A stretch of 20,068 nucleotides of DNA from Roseiarcus sp035656495 (GTDB taxonomy: Bacteria; Pseudomonadota; Alphaproteobacteria; Rhizobiales; Beijerinckiaceae): the NCBI GenBank assembly GCA_035656495.1, contig DASRSL010000234.1:1-20068 (forward strand), read 5' to 3'. Positions 8,238 through 15,056 of this stretch are shown here, piece by piece. Within the stretch, counting starts at the first letter, position 1. Every line of letters starts with the position of its first letter. The notes below the pieces were generated by a model. The model had not been told where the DNA came from. It saw only the letters and a list, made by a program, of their open reading frames with translations, and made no database searches. Position numbers and translations under genes: made by a program.

Positions 8238-9184
8238 CGCGTGACCGGGAAGAGGCCGGAAGGACGGTGGAAAAGCACCGCCGCCATCAGGATGTAGATC
8301 AGCATCGGCGCCAGCGCGCGACCCGTCTGGTTTGCGGCCGCAGGGGCAAGCGCGACACGCAGCATCTGGGCGCCGAACGCGCGTCCCAAAGTGTCGATGA
8401 GCCCGACCATCAGCGCGGCAAGGAAGGCGCCGCGGATCGAGCCGATTCCGCCGATCACGATGACGACGAAAGCCAGGATCAGGAGATTGTCTCCCATGCC
8501 CGGCTCGACCGAAAGAATGGGCGCGACCATCGCGCCTGCGAAGCCCGCAAGCATGGCGCCGAAGCCGAAGACGAGCATGAACAGGCGACGGATGTCGACG
8601 CCGAGCGCGGAAACCATCGCGGCGTTCGTCGCGCCCGCGCGAATGAGCATGCCGACCCGCGTGTGGTTGATCACGAGGTAGAGCGCCAGCCCCGTCGCGA
8701 GGCCAACCGCGATCAGCGCGAGGCGGTAGACCGGGAACAGCAGGCCCGGCATGAGCGCCACGCTCCCCGACAGCGCGTCGGGCATGGGGACGCTGAGAGG
8801 CGCTGCGCCCCAGATCGTCTTCACCCCCTGATTCATGAACAAGATCACGCCGAAGGTCGCGAGGATCTGGGAAAGGTGGTCGCGATCGTAGAGCCAGCGG
8901 AAGACCAGGAACTCGAGCGCCAGGCCGAAGGCGAGCGCGGTCGGCAGGGTAAGCGCCAACGCACTCCAGAATCCGCCCGTCAGCGAGGCGAACATGGCCG
9001 CGAGATAGGCGCCGACCATATATTGCACGCCGTGAGCCAGATTGACGAAATTCATGACGCCGAATGTCAGCGTCAGGCCGGCCGCGATCAGGAAAAGCAG
9101 GATGCCGAGCTGGAGGCCGTTCAGGGTCTGGACCGCCAGGAGCGCGAGGGACACGGGTCGCGGCGCCGCTACTTCATCATGCAT
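8234..9184 (-). CDS. livH: HAAT-family ABC transporter permease (LivH type)
   Basis: Integral membrane permease of 316 residues. The LivH hallmark NFVNLAHGVQYMVGAYLA lies after the first helices, and the coupling region VVIVIGGIGSIRGAFLAAL is near residue 240. The ATG at 9184 overlaps the 3' end of the binding-protein gene by 16 bases, longer than the four-base overlaps elsewhere in this operon. A GTG at 9154 would remove the overlap but has no visible ribosome binding site, so 9184 is kept with moderate confidence. It forms the membrane channel with the LivM-type protein. Confidence 0.9.
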   Translation of the reverse strand: MHDEVAAPRPVSLALLAVQTLNGLQLGILLFLIAAGLTLTFGVMNFVNLAHGVQYMVGAYLAAMFASLTGGFWSALALTLPTALAFGLALEFLVFRWLYDRDHLSQILATFGVILFMNQGVKTIWGAAPLSVPMPDALSGSVALMPGLLFPVYRLALIAVGLATGLALYLVINHTRVGMLIRAGATNAAMVSALGVDIRRLFMLVFGFGAMLAGFAGAMVAPILSVEPGMGDNLLILAFVVIVIGGIGSIRGAFLAALMVGLIDTLGRAFGAQMLRVALAPAAANQTGRALAPMLIYILMAAVLFHRPSGLFPVTR

Positions 9185-10338
9185 TCCGGAGCGTAGCGGT
9201 CGGCATAGTCCTCGAACACGCGCTGCACGATCTCAGTCTCGTATTTGCCGTCGGGGCGCTTGGCGGCCTTGACGAGATAGAAATCCTGGATCGGATAGTT
9301 GTTGACCCCGAACTTGAACTTCCCGCGCAGCGAAGTGAAGTTCGCCTTCTTCAGTTCGGCGCGCAATGCGTCCTTGTCGGAAAGCTTCCCACCCGTTCCC
9401 TTGATCGCGCTGTCGATCAGGAGCGCCGCATCATAGGCCTGCATCGCATAAGTGCCGGGCACGCTCTTGTAGGCGGCCTCGTACGCCTTGACGAAGGCCT
9501 TGGACTGCGGATTGTCCATGTCCGGCGCCCAATCGGCGCCGCCAAGGAACCCGAGCGCATCATCCTTCTCAGCCGGAAGCGTCGACTCGTCCGCGGTGAA
9601 CGCGGACAGGAACGGAATCGTGGCGAGCCCGGCCTGACGGTATTGCTTGACGAGGTTCACGCCCATGCCGCCGGGCATGAAGGTGAAGAATGCGTCCGGC
9701 TTGTCGGCGGCGATTTTGGCGAGCTCGGCGGAAAAGTCGAGCTGGCCGAGCGGCGTGTAGTCCTCGTCGAGGATCTTACCCTTGAAGTCGTGCTTGAAGC
9801 CGGCCATCGCGTCTTTGCCGGCCTGATAGTTCGGCGCCAGCAGGAAGGCCGACTTGTAGCCCTTGTCCTGCGCATATTGGCCGAGCACCTCGTGAATCTG
9901 GTCGTTCTGGTAGGAGGTGACGAAGAAGTTCGGGTTGCATTGCTTGCCGGCGAAACTGGACGTGCCGGCGTTCGGAGAAATGAGGAACGCGTTCGACTCG
10001 GTGACCGGCTTGTGGATCGCCATCAGCACGTTCGAAAAGACCGGACCCACGACGAAATTGACCTCATCGCGCTCGAGAAGCCCCTTGACCTTGGTCACCG
10101 CGACGTCGGGCTTGAGTTCGTCGTCGACCACGATCACCTCGGCGTTGAGGCCGCCAAGCTTGCCGCCGAGAGTCTTGACCGCGAGATTGAAGCCGTCGCG
10201 CACCTGGCCGCCGAGCACTGCAGCGGGGCCCGAGAGGGTCACGATGAGCCCGACCTTCACCTTGTCCTCGGCAGTCGCACTCACCGTAGCAGCCGCCCAT
10301 GCGGCCGCCGCCGCGAGAAGGATCGAAGCCGGTTTCAT
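9169..10338 (-). CDS. HAAT-type ABC transporter periplasmic substrate-binding protein
   Basis: Type I periplasmic binding protein (receptor family ANF / LivK-like), 389 residues. It begins with a Sec signal peptide of about 23 residues ending in VSATA, then KVGLIVTLSGPAAVLGGQ, the usual first strand and ligand loop. An upstream open frame exists, but ATG 10338 is preferred because it starts the signal peptide and has AAGGAG eight bases before it. It is the first gene of the seven-gene minus-strand operon, and its promoter region is shared with the divergent MarR-type gene. LivK-like proteins of this sort bind aromatic acids as well as aliphatic amino acids. The ligand here is inferred to be tryptophan, kynurenine, anthranilate or a related aromatic. 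Confidence 0.92.
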   Translation of the reverse strand: MKPASILLAAAAAWAAATVSATAEDKVKVGLIVTLSGPAAVLGGQVRDGFNLAVKTLGGKLGGLNAEVIVVDDELKPDVAVTKVKGLLERDEVNFVVGPVFSNVLMAIHKPVTESNAFLISPNAGTSSFAGKQCNPNFFVTSYQNDQIHEVLGQYAQDKGYKSAFLLAPNYQAGKDAMAGFKHDFKGKILDEDYTPLGQLDFSAELAKIAADKPDAFFTFMPGGMGVNLVKQYRQAGLATIPFLSAFTADESTLPAEKDDALGFLGGADWAPDMDNPQSKAFVKAYEAAYKSVPGTYAMQAYDAALLIDSAIKGTGGKLSDKDALRAELKKANFTSLRGKFKFGVNNYPIQDFYLVKAAKRPDGKYETEIVQRVFEDYADRYAPECMMK

Positions 10339-10383
10339 TTCTCTAACTCCTTGGCGCGCCCTCGCTTCCCGGTCTTCCGCCGG

Positions 10384-10424
10384 TTGCCATTGCGGCATAG
10401 TGACGCATAGTATGTGCAAGTCAA
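10384..10424. promoter_or_regulatory. Divergent promoters with overlapping candidate operator
   Basis: On the minus strand, TTGACT (complement of 10419-10424), 16 bases and CACTAT (complement of 10397-10402) could drive the transporter operon. On the plus strand, TTGCCA (10384-10389), 18 bases and TAGTAT (10408-10413) could drive the MarR-type gene. Between them lies an imperfect inverted repeat, CATAGT and AGTATG spaced by seven bases (10396-10414). GCATAG also occurs twice ten bases apart (10395 and 10405). A MarR dimer bound here would block both promoters. Everything here is by eye. Confidence 0.45.
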
Positions 10425-10463
10425 CCTAATTTGCGCTCCTGGTCGGGACGCGCGGGAGGGCGA

Positions 10464-10934
10464 GTGCTGGAGCGCGCGCGCGGAGTGGAAGAGGGCGAGG
10501 CGCGGGCTTTCAGGCTCGAGGATCATCTCTTTTTCCACTTCAGTCAGATTCTTGCCCGGCGCACGCGGACGCTCAACGAACGTCTGCGCCCCTACGGTCT
10601 CGATTACCCCCGCTGGCGGGTTCTCGCCGTCTTGCAGGAGTCTCCCCGCGCGACGATGGGGCGGCTCGCCGAGCTGACGTCGGTCGACCGGACCACGCTC
10701 ACGCGCACGCTTGGACTGATGGAAAAGGTGGGGCTGGTCGAGCGGCGGGAACGCGAAAGCGACCGCCGCAGCCTCGCGATTTCGCTCACGGCCAAAGGCC
10801 GGCGCCTGTTCGAGCGCATTCTGCCGCTGGCCCTCCTGGAAACCGACCGGGCCCTCACGGGCTTTTCTTCCGAGGAGATCGACGCTCTCCGCGAACGACT
10901 GAAGCGGATGGCCGACAACCTCAAATCCTCCTGA
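10464..10934 (+). CDS. MarR-family transcriptional regulator
   Basis: Winged-helix regulator of 156 residues from GTG 10464. The recognition helix VDRTTLTRTLGLMEKVGLV is at about 74-92. The wing RRERESDRRSLAISLTAKG (about 94-112) carries the conserved Asp-Arg pair. Amphipathic N- and C-terminal helices would form the dimer interface. The frame also allows TTG 10431 or GTG 10485; GTG 10464 is chosen because GGGAGG lies just upstream. It is divergent from the transporter operon and 29 bases ahead of the formamidase-like hydrolase. It therefore probably represses one or both transcripts and is released by an aromatic ligand such as anthranilate, its CoA thioester or kynurenine. The ligand is inference. 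Confidence 0.9.
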   Translation: MLERARGVEEGEARAFRLEDHLFFHFSQILARRTRTLNERLRPYGLDYPRWRVLAVLQESPRATMGRLAELTSVDRTTLTRTLGLMEKVGLVERRERESDRRSLAISLTAKGRRLFERILPLALLETDRALTGFSSEEIDALRERLKRMADNLKSS

Positions 10935-10963
10935 CCTCACTCGCCAGCCCAGGGGAAGCCCGA

Positions 10964-11740
10964 GTGGATTACGACCGCGCCTATGCCAATGGCCCCTTCA
11001 TTCCGGGCGCAGAAGCGTATCCGCCGCGGTGGGCGCGTGAAGCGGCGGAATTTCGGGCGGCTCTCGGGCAGCGGGCCCGGACGGGACTCCCTTACGGTCC
11101 GAAACCGCGCAACCATTTCGACCTCTTTCTGCCCGAAGCCGCGCCGCAAGGTCTTCTGTTGTTCATCCATGGCGGCTATTGGCTGAGCTTCGATCGCGAA
11201 ACCTGGTCGCATCTCGCCGCCGGCGCGGTGGCGCGCGGATGGGCCTGCGCCATGCCCTCCTACACGCTCGCGCCCGAGGCTCGGATCGGCGCGATGACCC
11301 AAGAGGTGGCGAGCGCGCTCGACGTTGCGGCGAGCCTCGTCGCAGGTCCTGTCGTCGTCACCGGCCACTCCGCGGGCGGCCATTTGAGCGCCCGGATGGG
11401 TTGCGCGGATCTGTCGCCGTCCGCCCTCGTCAAGCGGGTCGTGCCGATCTCGCCGCTCGCCGACCTGGAGCCGCTCGCTCTCACGGCGATGAACGCAGAC
11501 CTGCGCCTCGATCCGGCGGAAATCGCGCGCGAGAGCCCCGCCCGGCTCTCCCTGCGTCCCGGCGTCGAGGCCCATGTCTGGGTCGGCGCGCAGGAGAGAC
11601 CGGCATTTCTCTGGCAAGCTCGGCTATTGTCCGAAGCGTGGTCGTGCCCGTGGACGCCAGAGGGCGGCAGGCATCACTTCGACGTCATCGACGGCCTGAC
11701 GGATCCGGCTTCGGCGCTATTGTCCGCGTGTCTGGATTGA
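10964..11740 (+). CDS. Alpha/beta-hydrolase, probable kynurenine formamidase
   Basis: Alpha/beta-hydrolase of 258 residues with the oxyanion-hole motif HGGYW (69-73), nucleophile S136 in GHSAGG, and a C-terminal histidine in RHHFDVI (H237 or H238). There is no signal peptide. The HGGxW motif and size match the eukaryotic-type (AFMID/BNA7-like) arylformamidases that hydrolyse N-formylkynurenine to kynurenine and formate. That is the one step between the dioxygenase and the kynureninase at the other end of this locus. The bacterial metal-dependent KynB family is unrelated and absent here. The start is GTG 10964 with AGGGG eight bases upstream. It is probably co-transcribed with the MarR-type gene. 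A carboxylesterase of another specificity cannot be excluded. Confidence 0.78.
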   Translation: MDYDRAYANGPFIPGAEAYPPRWAREAAEFRAALGQRARTGLPYGPKPRNHFDLFLPEAAPQGLLLFIHGGYWLSFDRETWSHLAAGAVARGWACAMPSYTLAPEARIGAMTQEVASALDVAASLVAGPVVVTGHSAGGHLSARMGCADLSPSALVKRVVPISPLADLEPLALTAMNADLRLDPAEIARESPARLSLRPGVEAHVWVGAQERPAFLWQARLLSEAWSCPWTPEGGRHHFDVIDGLTDPASALLSACLD

Positions 11741-11788
11741 GAAAGCTCTGGGCGTAGAGACCCTGGTTCATCCGTCGGCCGAAGAAGC

Positions 11789-13081
11789 TTATGGCGCTCG
11801 CCACAGTTCGATAGCGTCCACAAACGGAGAGCTCGACATAGGAACCGCGCCGCCGCCTGTGACAATCACCTGTTGTTCCAACTTAACTCCCTCCTTTGCA
11901 CCTTTCTCACCAATAAAGCTTTCGACGCAAAGGACCATATTCTCTTCAAAAATGCCGTCGAAACCCCAGTTGTCCCAATCGGTCGGGAATACGACAGTGG
12001 GGTACTCGTCGACGAAGCCGGCGCCGTGAATCATCATCATGTATCGCTGCGGAACGTAAATGTCGGGGACTGACCAACATCGCTCCGCAAACTCGCGGAA
12101 CGACACGCCAGGTTTGATCAAATCGATGTTGGTTAGGATTTGGTCTTGAGCAATATCGTACAATCTTCTCTGCTCGGCGGTTGGCTTTTTTCCAGGACAG
12201 ACGATGCTGCGCGAGATGTCCGCCAGATAGCCGAGTGGCCCCACCATGTCGGTATCGAAAGCGACCATATCGCCGGCTTCGATGATGCGATTACTGCTTT
12301 CCTGGTACCAGGGATTCGTACGTTCGCCCGACGCCAGCAATCGGCATTCGATCCACTCTCCATCATGCGCGATATTCGTTTCGTGCAACATGCTCCAGAG
12401 CTGATTTTCGGTGATCCCCGGTCTCAGCGCGCGACGTATGCGATCGACTGCGATGTCACAGACGTCCATCGACAATCTCATGCACTTGATTTCGTCGGGA
12501 GTTTTGATCACGCGCGCGCGCTCGATGGGTTCCTGGGCGTCAAAAAGCCGTATGCCGGCGTCAACAAGAATCTGGGCTCCCCACGGCTCGCATCGATCGA
12601 CCGCCAATCGCCGATTGTCTCCCCCATATTCTCTCGTTAGGTCGATTACGTCTCGGGCCCATAGCCGAGTTTTTTCTTGTACACGTGGTCCAGCAAGAAA
12701 GTAGAACCACGAAATACTTTTGCGTGTCTGATCAATAGTCTCAAGATGTGCGCTAAGATGAAAAGTGCTGCCGTATTCAAATAAGACCACGGGGCCGTCC
12801 GTTGCGACGAAGACATAGCGACCCGGGGCATGCATGGTCCAGATCGCCATATTTCGCGAGCCGGTTGCATAGCGGATATTTATAGGATCCGAGAGGAGAG
12901 CTCCCGCGTAGTCGCGCGATGCGAGTTCACGGCGGAGCTTTTCAAGCCTGGCTCTACTCATACGCGGTTCATCGATTTCGGAGATGCGTTTGGCCATATC
13001 CAACTGAAGCGGCATGACTTCGACGGCCTCGGATCCGGGCCGCGGAGCGCGATCGCGTGCAGTGTTCAGGATCCGGCTCAT
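11789..13081 (-). CDS. DddP-like M24-family metalloenzyme (possible DMSP lyase)
   Basis: Protein of 430 residues with the pita-bread (creatinase/prolidase, M24) fold. The metal ligands are D276 and D278 (FDTD), D288 (ADIS), H352 (HGAG), E387 (CVES) and E402 (LEQQ). Their spacing (2, 10, 64, 35, 15) equals that of the ligands I recall for DddP (D295, D297, D307, H371, E406, E421). Y347 and D358 fall where the catalytic Tyr366 and Asp377 of DddP would. NIRYATGSRNM and LLASGERTNPW also resemble DddP. DddP cleaves dimethylsulfoniopropionate to dimethyl sulfide and acrylate. The gene is much less GC-rich than its neighbours, suggesting acquisition. ATG 13081 is chosen because the N-terminal length then resembles DddP; ATG 13015 is an alternative. 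No acrylate-use genes are nearby, so another substrate is possible. Confidence 0.75.
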   Translation of the reverse strand: MSRILNTARDRAPRPGSEAVEVMPLQLDMAKRISEIDEPRMSRARLEKLRRELASRDYAGALLSDPINIRYATGSRNMAIWTMHAPGRYVFVATDGPVVLFEYGSTFHLSAHLETIDQTRKSISWFYFLAGPRVQEKTRLWARDVIDLTREYGGDNRRLAVDRCEPWGAQILVDAGIRLFDAQEPIERARVIKTPDEIKCMRLSMDVCDIAVDRIRRALRPGITENQLWSMLHETNIAHDGEWIECRLLASGERTNPWYQESSNRIIEAGDMVAFDTDMVGPLGYLADISRSIVCPGKKPTAEQRRLYDIAQDQILTNIDLIKPGVSFREFAERCWSVPDIYVPQRYMMMIHGAGFVDEYPTVVFPTDWDNWGFDGIFEENMVLCVESFIGEKGAKEGVKLEQQVIVTGGGAVPMSSSPFVDAIELWRAP

Positions 13082-13367
13082 ACCAGCCCCCAGGCGCGGA
13101 TGCTTAAGAGGCTTGCATTTTGCCCTCGCTCATCGGGTTTTCCAACCGCATAAATTGTCAAGCAATCCATAATCTGGAATCATCTATGGAAAGGTCGGAG
13201 AACTGATTTTGGACGCCATAGACGGCCCTGGCCCGTGCCGGCCGGAGGGCGATCCCGAGGTCGAAGCGGGCGCGCCGAGGAAGTTGGGGAACTGTGCCGG
13301 AACTTTCCGATTTATCGCTGACGAAGGCCCGTCGCCGGCAGCGCAACCTCTTGAGCGGACCAGTTCG
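13082..13367. promoter_or_regulatory. Divergent intergenic region with inverted repeat TCCATA-N13-TATGGA
   Basis: These 286 bases separate the divergent DddP-like and serine ammonia-lyase genes and should hold both promoters. A perfect 6-base inverted repeat is present: TCCATA at 13166-13171 and TATGGA at 13185-13190. A perfect -35-like TTGACA points towards the DddP-like gene (complement of 13156-13161), but no good -10 follows at normal spacing. CATAAT at 13168-13173 is a -10-like hexamer on the plus strand. The half nearest the lyase gene (13209-13367) is GC-rich and frame-open, yet resembles no known domain. I recognise no riboswitch. Confidence 0.35.
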
Positions 13368-14759
13368 ATGTTCCTCAGCGTATTCGAGGTGTTCAAGATT
13401 GGCGTCGGCCCATCGTCTTCACATACAATGGGGCCGATGACGGCGGCGGCCGACTTTCTCGATCTCTTGCGCAAATGCGAAGCGGGCGCGCAGGCCGTCT
13501 CCATTCGGGCTACACTTCATGGATCCTTGTCGTATACGGGCAAGGGCCATGCGACGGACAAAGCGGTGGCCCTCGGCCTCCTCGGCTGGCGGCCGGCTGA
13601 ACTCGACATGGATGAGGCAGAGCGCCAGCTGGAGGAGCTGTGGGCTAGCCACAGACTGGTTCCGCCGGGCCTGCCAACGCTCGCTTTCGATCCAGCATCC
13701 GATATCGTGTTCGACTACGGACCGCGGCTGCCGGGTCATGCGAATGGGATGATTGTAGAAGCACGGGACGCCTCGGGGCGTCCTCTGTTATCGGAGACCT
13801 ATTACTCGATCGGCGGCGGCTTCGTCGTGACCGCGGCAGAGCGGGAGAAACAAAGAAACACAGCGTCGGACGCGTCCGAGTTTGGACAATCGACTTTTCC
13901 CTTCGCAACTGCCGGCCAAATGCTTCGAATGGCGCGCGACAGCGGCCTGACCATTGCGCAGATGAAGCGCGCGAACGAGTGTTTGAGGCGTCCGGAAGCT
14001 GAGGTCGAAGCCGGAATCGAGCAGATTTGGGCTGCGATGAATGCCTGCATCGAGCGCGGACTGTCCCACGATGGCGAGCTGCCGGGAGGCTTGAGGGTCA
14101 AGCGGCGAGCGAAGCGGATCCGCGACCAACTCGAGCGAGAGCGCGGATCGAACGTCGCCCAGCCCCATGTGGTTTCGGATTGGCTCAGCGTCTATGCTTT
14201 GGCCGTCAACGAGGAGAATGCGGCCGGGGGCAAGGTCGTGACTGCTCCGACAAACGGGGCGGCAGGCGTCGTTCCGGCCGTCCTGCGCTACTATCTCGAC
14301 CACTGCCTTGGCGCCGCCCCCGAACGAATTTCCGATTTTCTTCTCACCGCGGCCGCGATCGGCGGTCTGATCCGGCACAACGCCTCGATCTCCGGCGCGG
14401 AGGCCGGCTGTCAAGGCGAGGTCGGCTCCGCCGCCGCGATGGCCGCGGCAGGGCTATGCGCGGCGCTCGGCGGCACACCGGAACAAATTGAGAATGCGGC
14501 CGAAATCGCCCTCGAGCACCATCTCGGAATGACCTGTGATCCGGTTGCTGGTCTCGTCCAGGTCCCATGTATCGAGCGAAACGGAATCGGCGCCATGAAA
14601 GCCGTCGCCGCCGCGTCGCTGGCGCTGCGTGGCGACGGCTCGCACTTCATGCCGCTCGACAATTGCATCGAAGCCATGCGTCAGACCGGCGAAGAGATGA
14701 GCGCAAAGTTCAAGGAGACCAGCCTCGGCGGTCTCGCGGTCAACCTCCCTGGGTGCTGA
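13368..14759 (+). CDS. sdaA: L-serine ammonia-lyase, single-chain [4Fe-4S] type
   Basis: Enzyme of 463 residues converting L-serine to pyruvate and ammonia. The N-terminal beta domain starts MFLSVFEVFKIGVGPSSSHT, the family hallmark. The alpha domain carries the cluster cysteines C348 (GCQGEVGS), C390 (GMTCDPVAG) and C401 (VPCIERN). The chain ends in C463. These four are offset by exactly five from the ligands I recall for the Legionella enzyme (C343, C385, C396, C458), in which the C-terminal cysteine caps the cluster. ATG 13368 is chosen because it starts at the conserved N-terminus. The frame extends to TTG 13209, but that stretch has no family similarity. The ribosome binding site is weak. 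It is divergent from the DddP-like gene, and their link is unclear. The oxygen-sensitive cluster implies a cytoplasmic enzyme. Confidence 0.95.
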   Translation: MFLSVFEVFKIGVGPSSSHTMGPMTAAADFLDLLRKCEAGAQAVSIRATLHGSLSYTGKGHATDKAVALGLLGWRPAELDMDEAERQLEELWASHRLVPPGLPTLAFDPASDIVFDYGPRLPGHANGMIVEARDASGRPLLSETYYSIGGGFVVTAAEREKQRNTASDASEFGQSTFPFATAGQMLRMARDSGLTIAQMKRANECLRRPEAEVEAGIEQIWAAMNACIERGLSHDGELPGGLRVKRRAKRIRDQLERERGSNVAQPHVVSDWLSVYALAVNEENAAGGKVVTAPTNGAAGVVPAVLRYYLDHCLGAAPERISDFLLTAAAIGGLIRHNASISGAEAGCQGEVGSAAAMAAAGLCAALGGTPEQIENAAEIALEHHLGMTCDPVAGLVQVPCIERNGIGAMKAVAAASLALRGDGSHFMPLDNCIEAMRQTGEEMSAKFKETSLGGLAVNLPGC

Positions 14760-14798
14760 AGCCAAACGTCTCAGCGCATCCGAAAGCCGTAGGTTTGC

Positions 14799-14875
14799 TG
14801 GCGCGCCCGAAGAGATTCGAACTCCCGACCCCCAGATTCGTAGTCTGGTGCTCTATCCAGCTGAGCTACGGGCGC
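14799..14875 (-). tRNA. tRNA-Arg (anticodon ACG)
   Basis: A 77-base cloverleaf reads on the minus strand. The 7-bp acceptor pairs GCGCCCG with CGGGCGC, followed by G and an encoded CCA. The D-arm has GCTC/GAGC. The anticodon arm is CCAGA/TCTGG around the loop CTACGAA, giving anticodon ACG. The T-loop is TTCGAAT, with a T-stem containing two G-U pairs. It decodes CGN arginine codons after A34 is converted to inosine. I see no integrase or duplicated 3' end beside it. Confidence 0.97.
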
Positions 14876-14957
14876 ACAAGCCGCCGTCCGTGGCGGCAAA
14901 GGCGCGCCCGGAGACGGATGCGGGCGTCTAGCCGCTTTTGCCTCGGCCGGCAAGAGC

Positions 14958-14981
14958 AAACCGTCGGGCGCCCGACGGTTT
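14958..14981. terminator. Perfect 24-base palindrome, candidate terminator
   Basis: A perfect palindrome with 12-base arms (AAACCGTCGGGC and its complement) lies 75 bases beyond the stop of the repeat-protein gene on the minus strand, upstream of the tRNA. The arms end in TTT in either direction, with no longer T-tract. It most likely forms a very stable hairpin ending the repeat-protein transcript. A dimeric protein binding site is an alternative. A second, shorter hairpin (GCCGCC/GGCGGC, 14880-14897) lies nearer the tRNA. Confidence 0.45.
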
Positions 14982-15056
14982 GACCCAATTAGGAGCGGAC
15001 ATCATCCTCGAGCTACGGCCGCGCGGCCCGGATTATGCTGCATGCCGGACCCGGCT

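Noticed and set aside
13209..13367. N-terminal extension of the serine ammonia-lyase from TTG 13209
   Set aside because: The extra 53 residues lack family similarity, and the hallmark N-terminus begins at ATG 13368, where the cysteine ligands keep a constant offset from the known enzyme.
14799..14875. tRNA-Arg as an integration site of a genomic island
   Set aside because: No integrase, no duplicated tRNA 3' end and no cargo-like genes are visible on either side within the window.
14771..14959. Small ORF reading PVAQLDRAPDYESGG
   Set aside because: This is the well-known false translation of a tRNA-Arg gene, which occupies 14799-14875.
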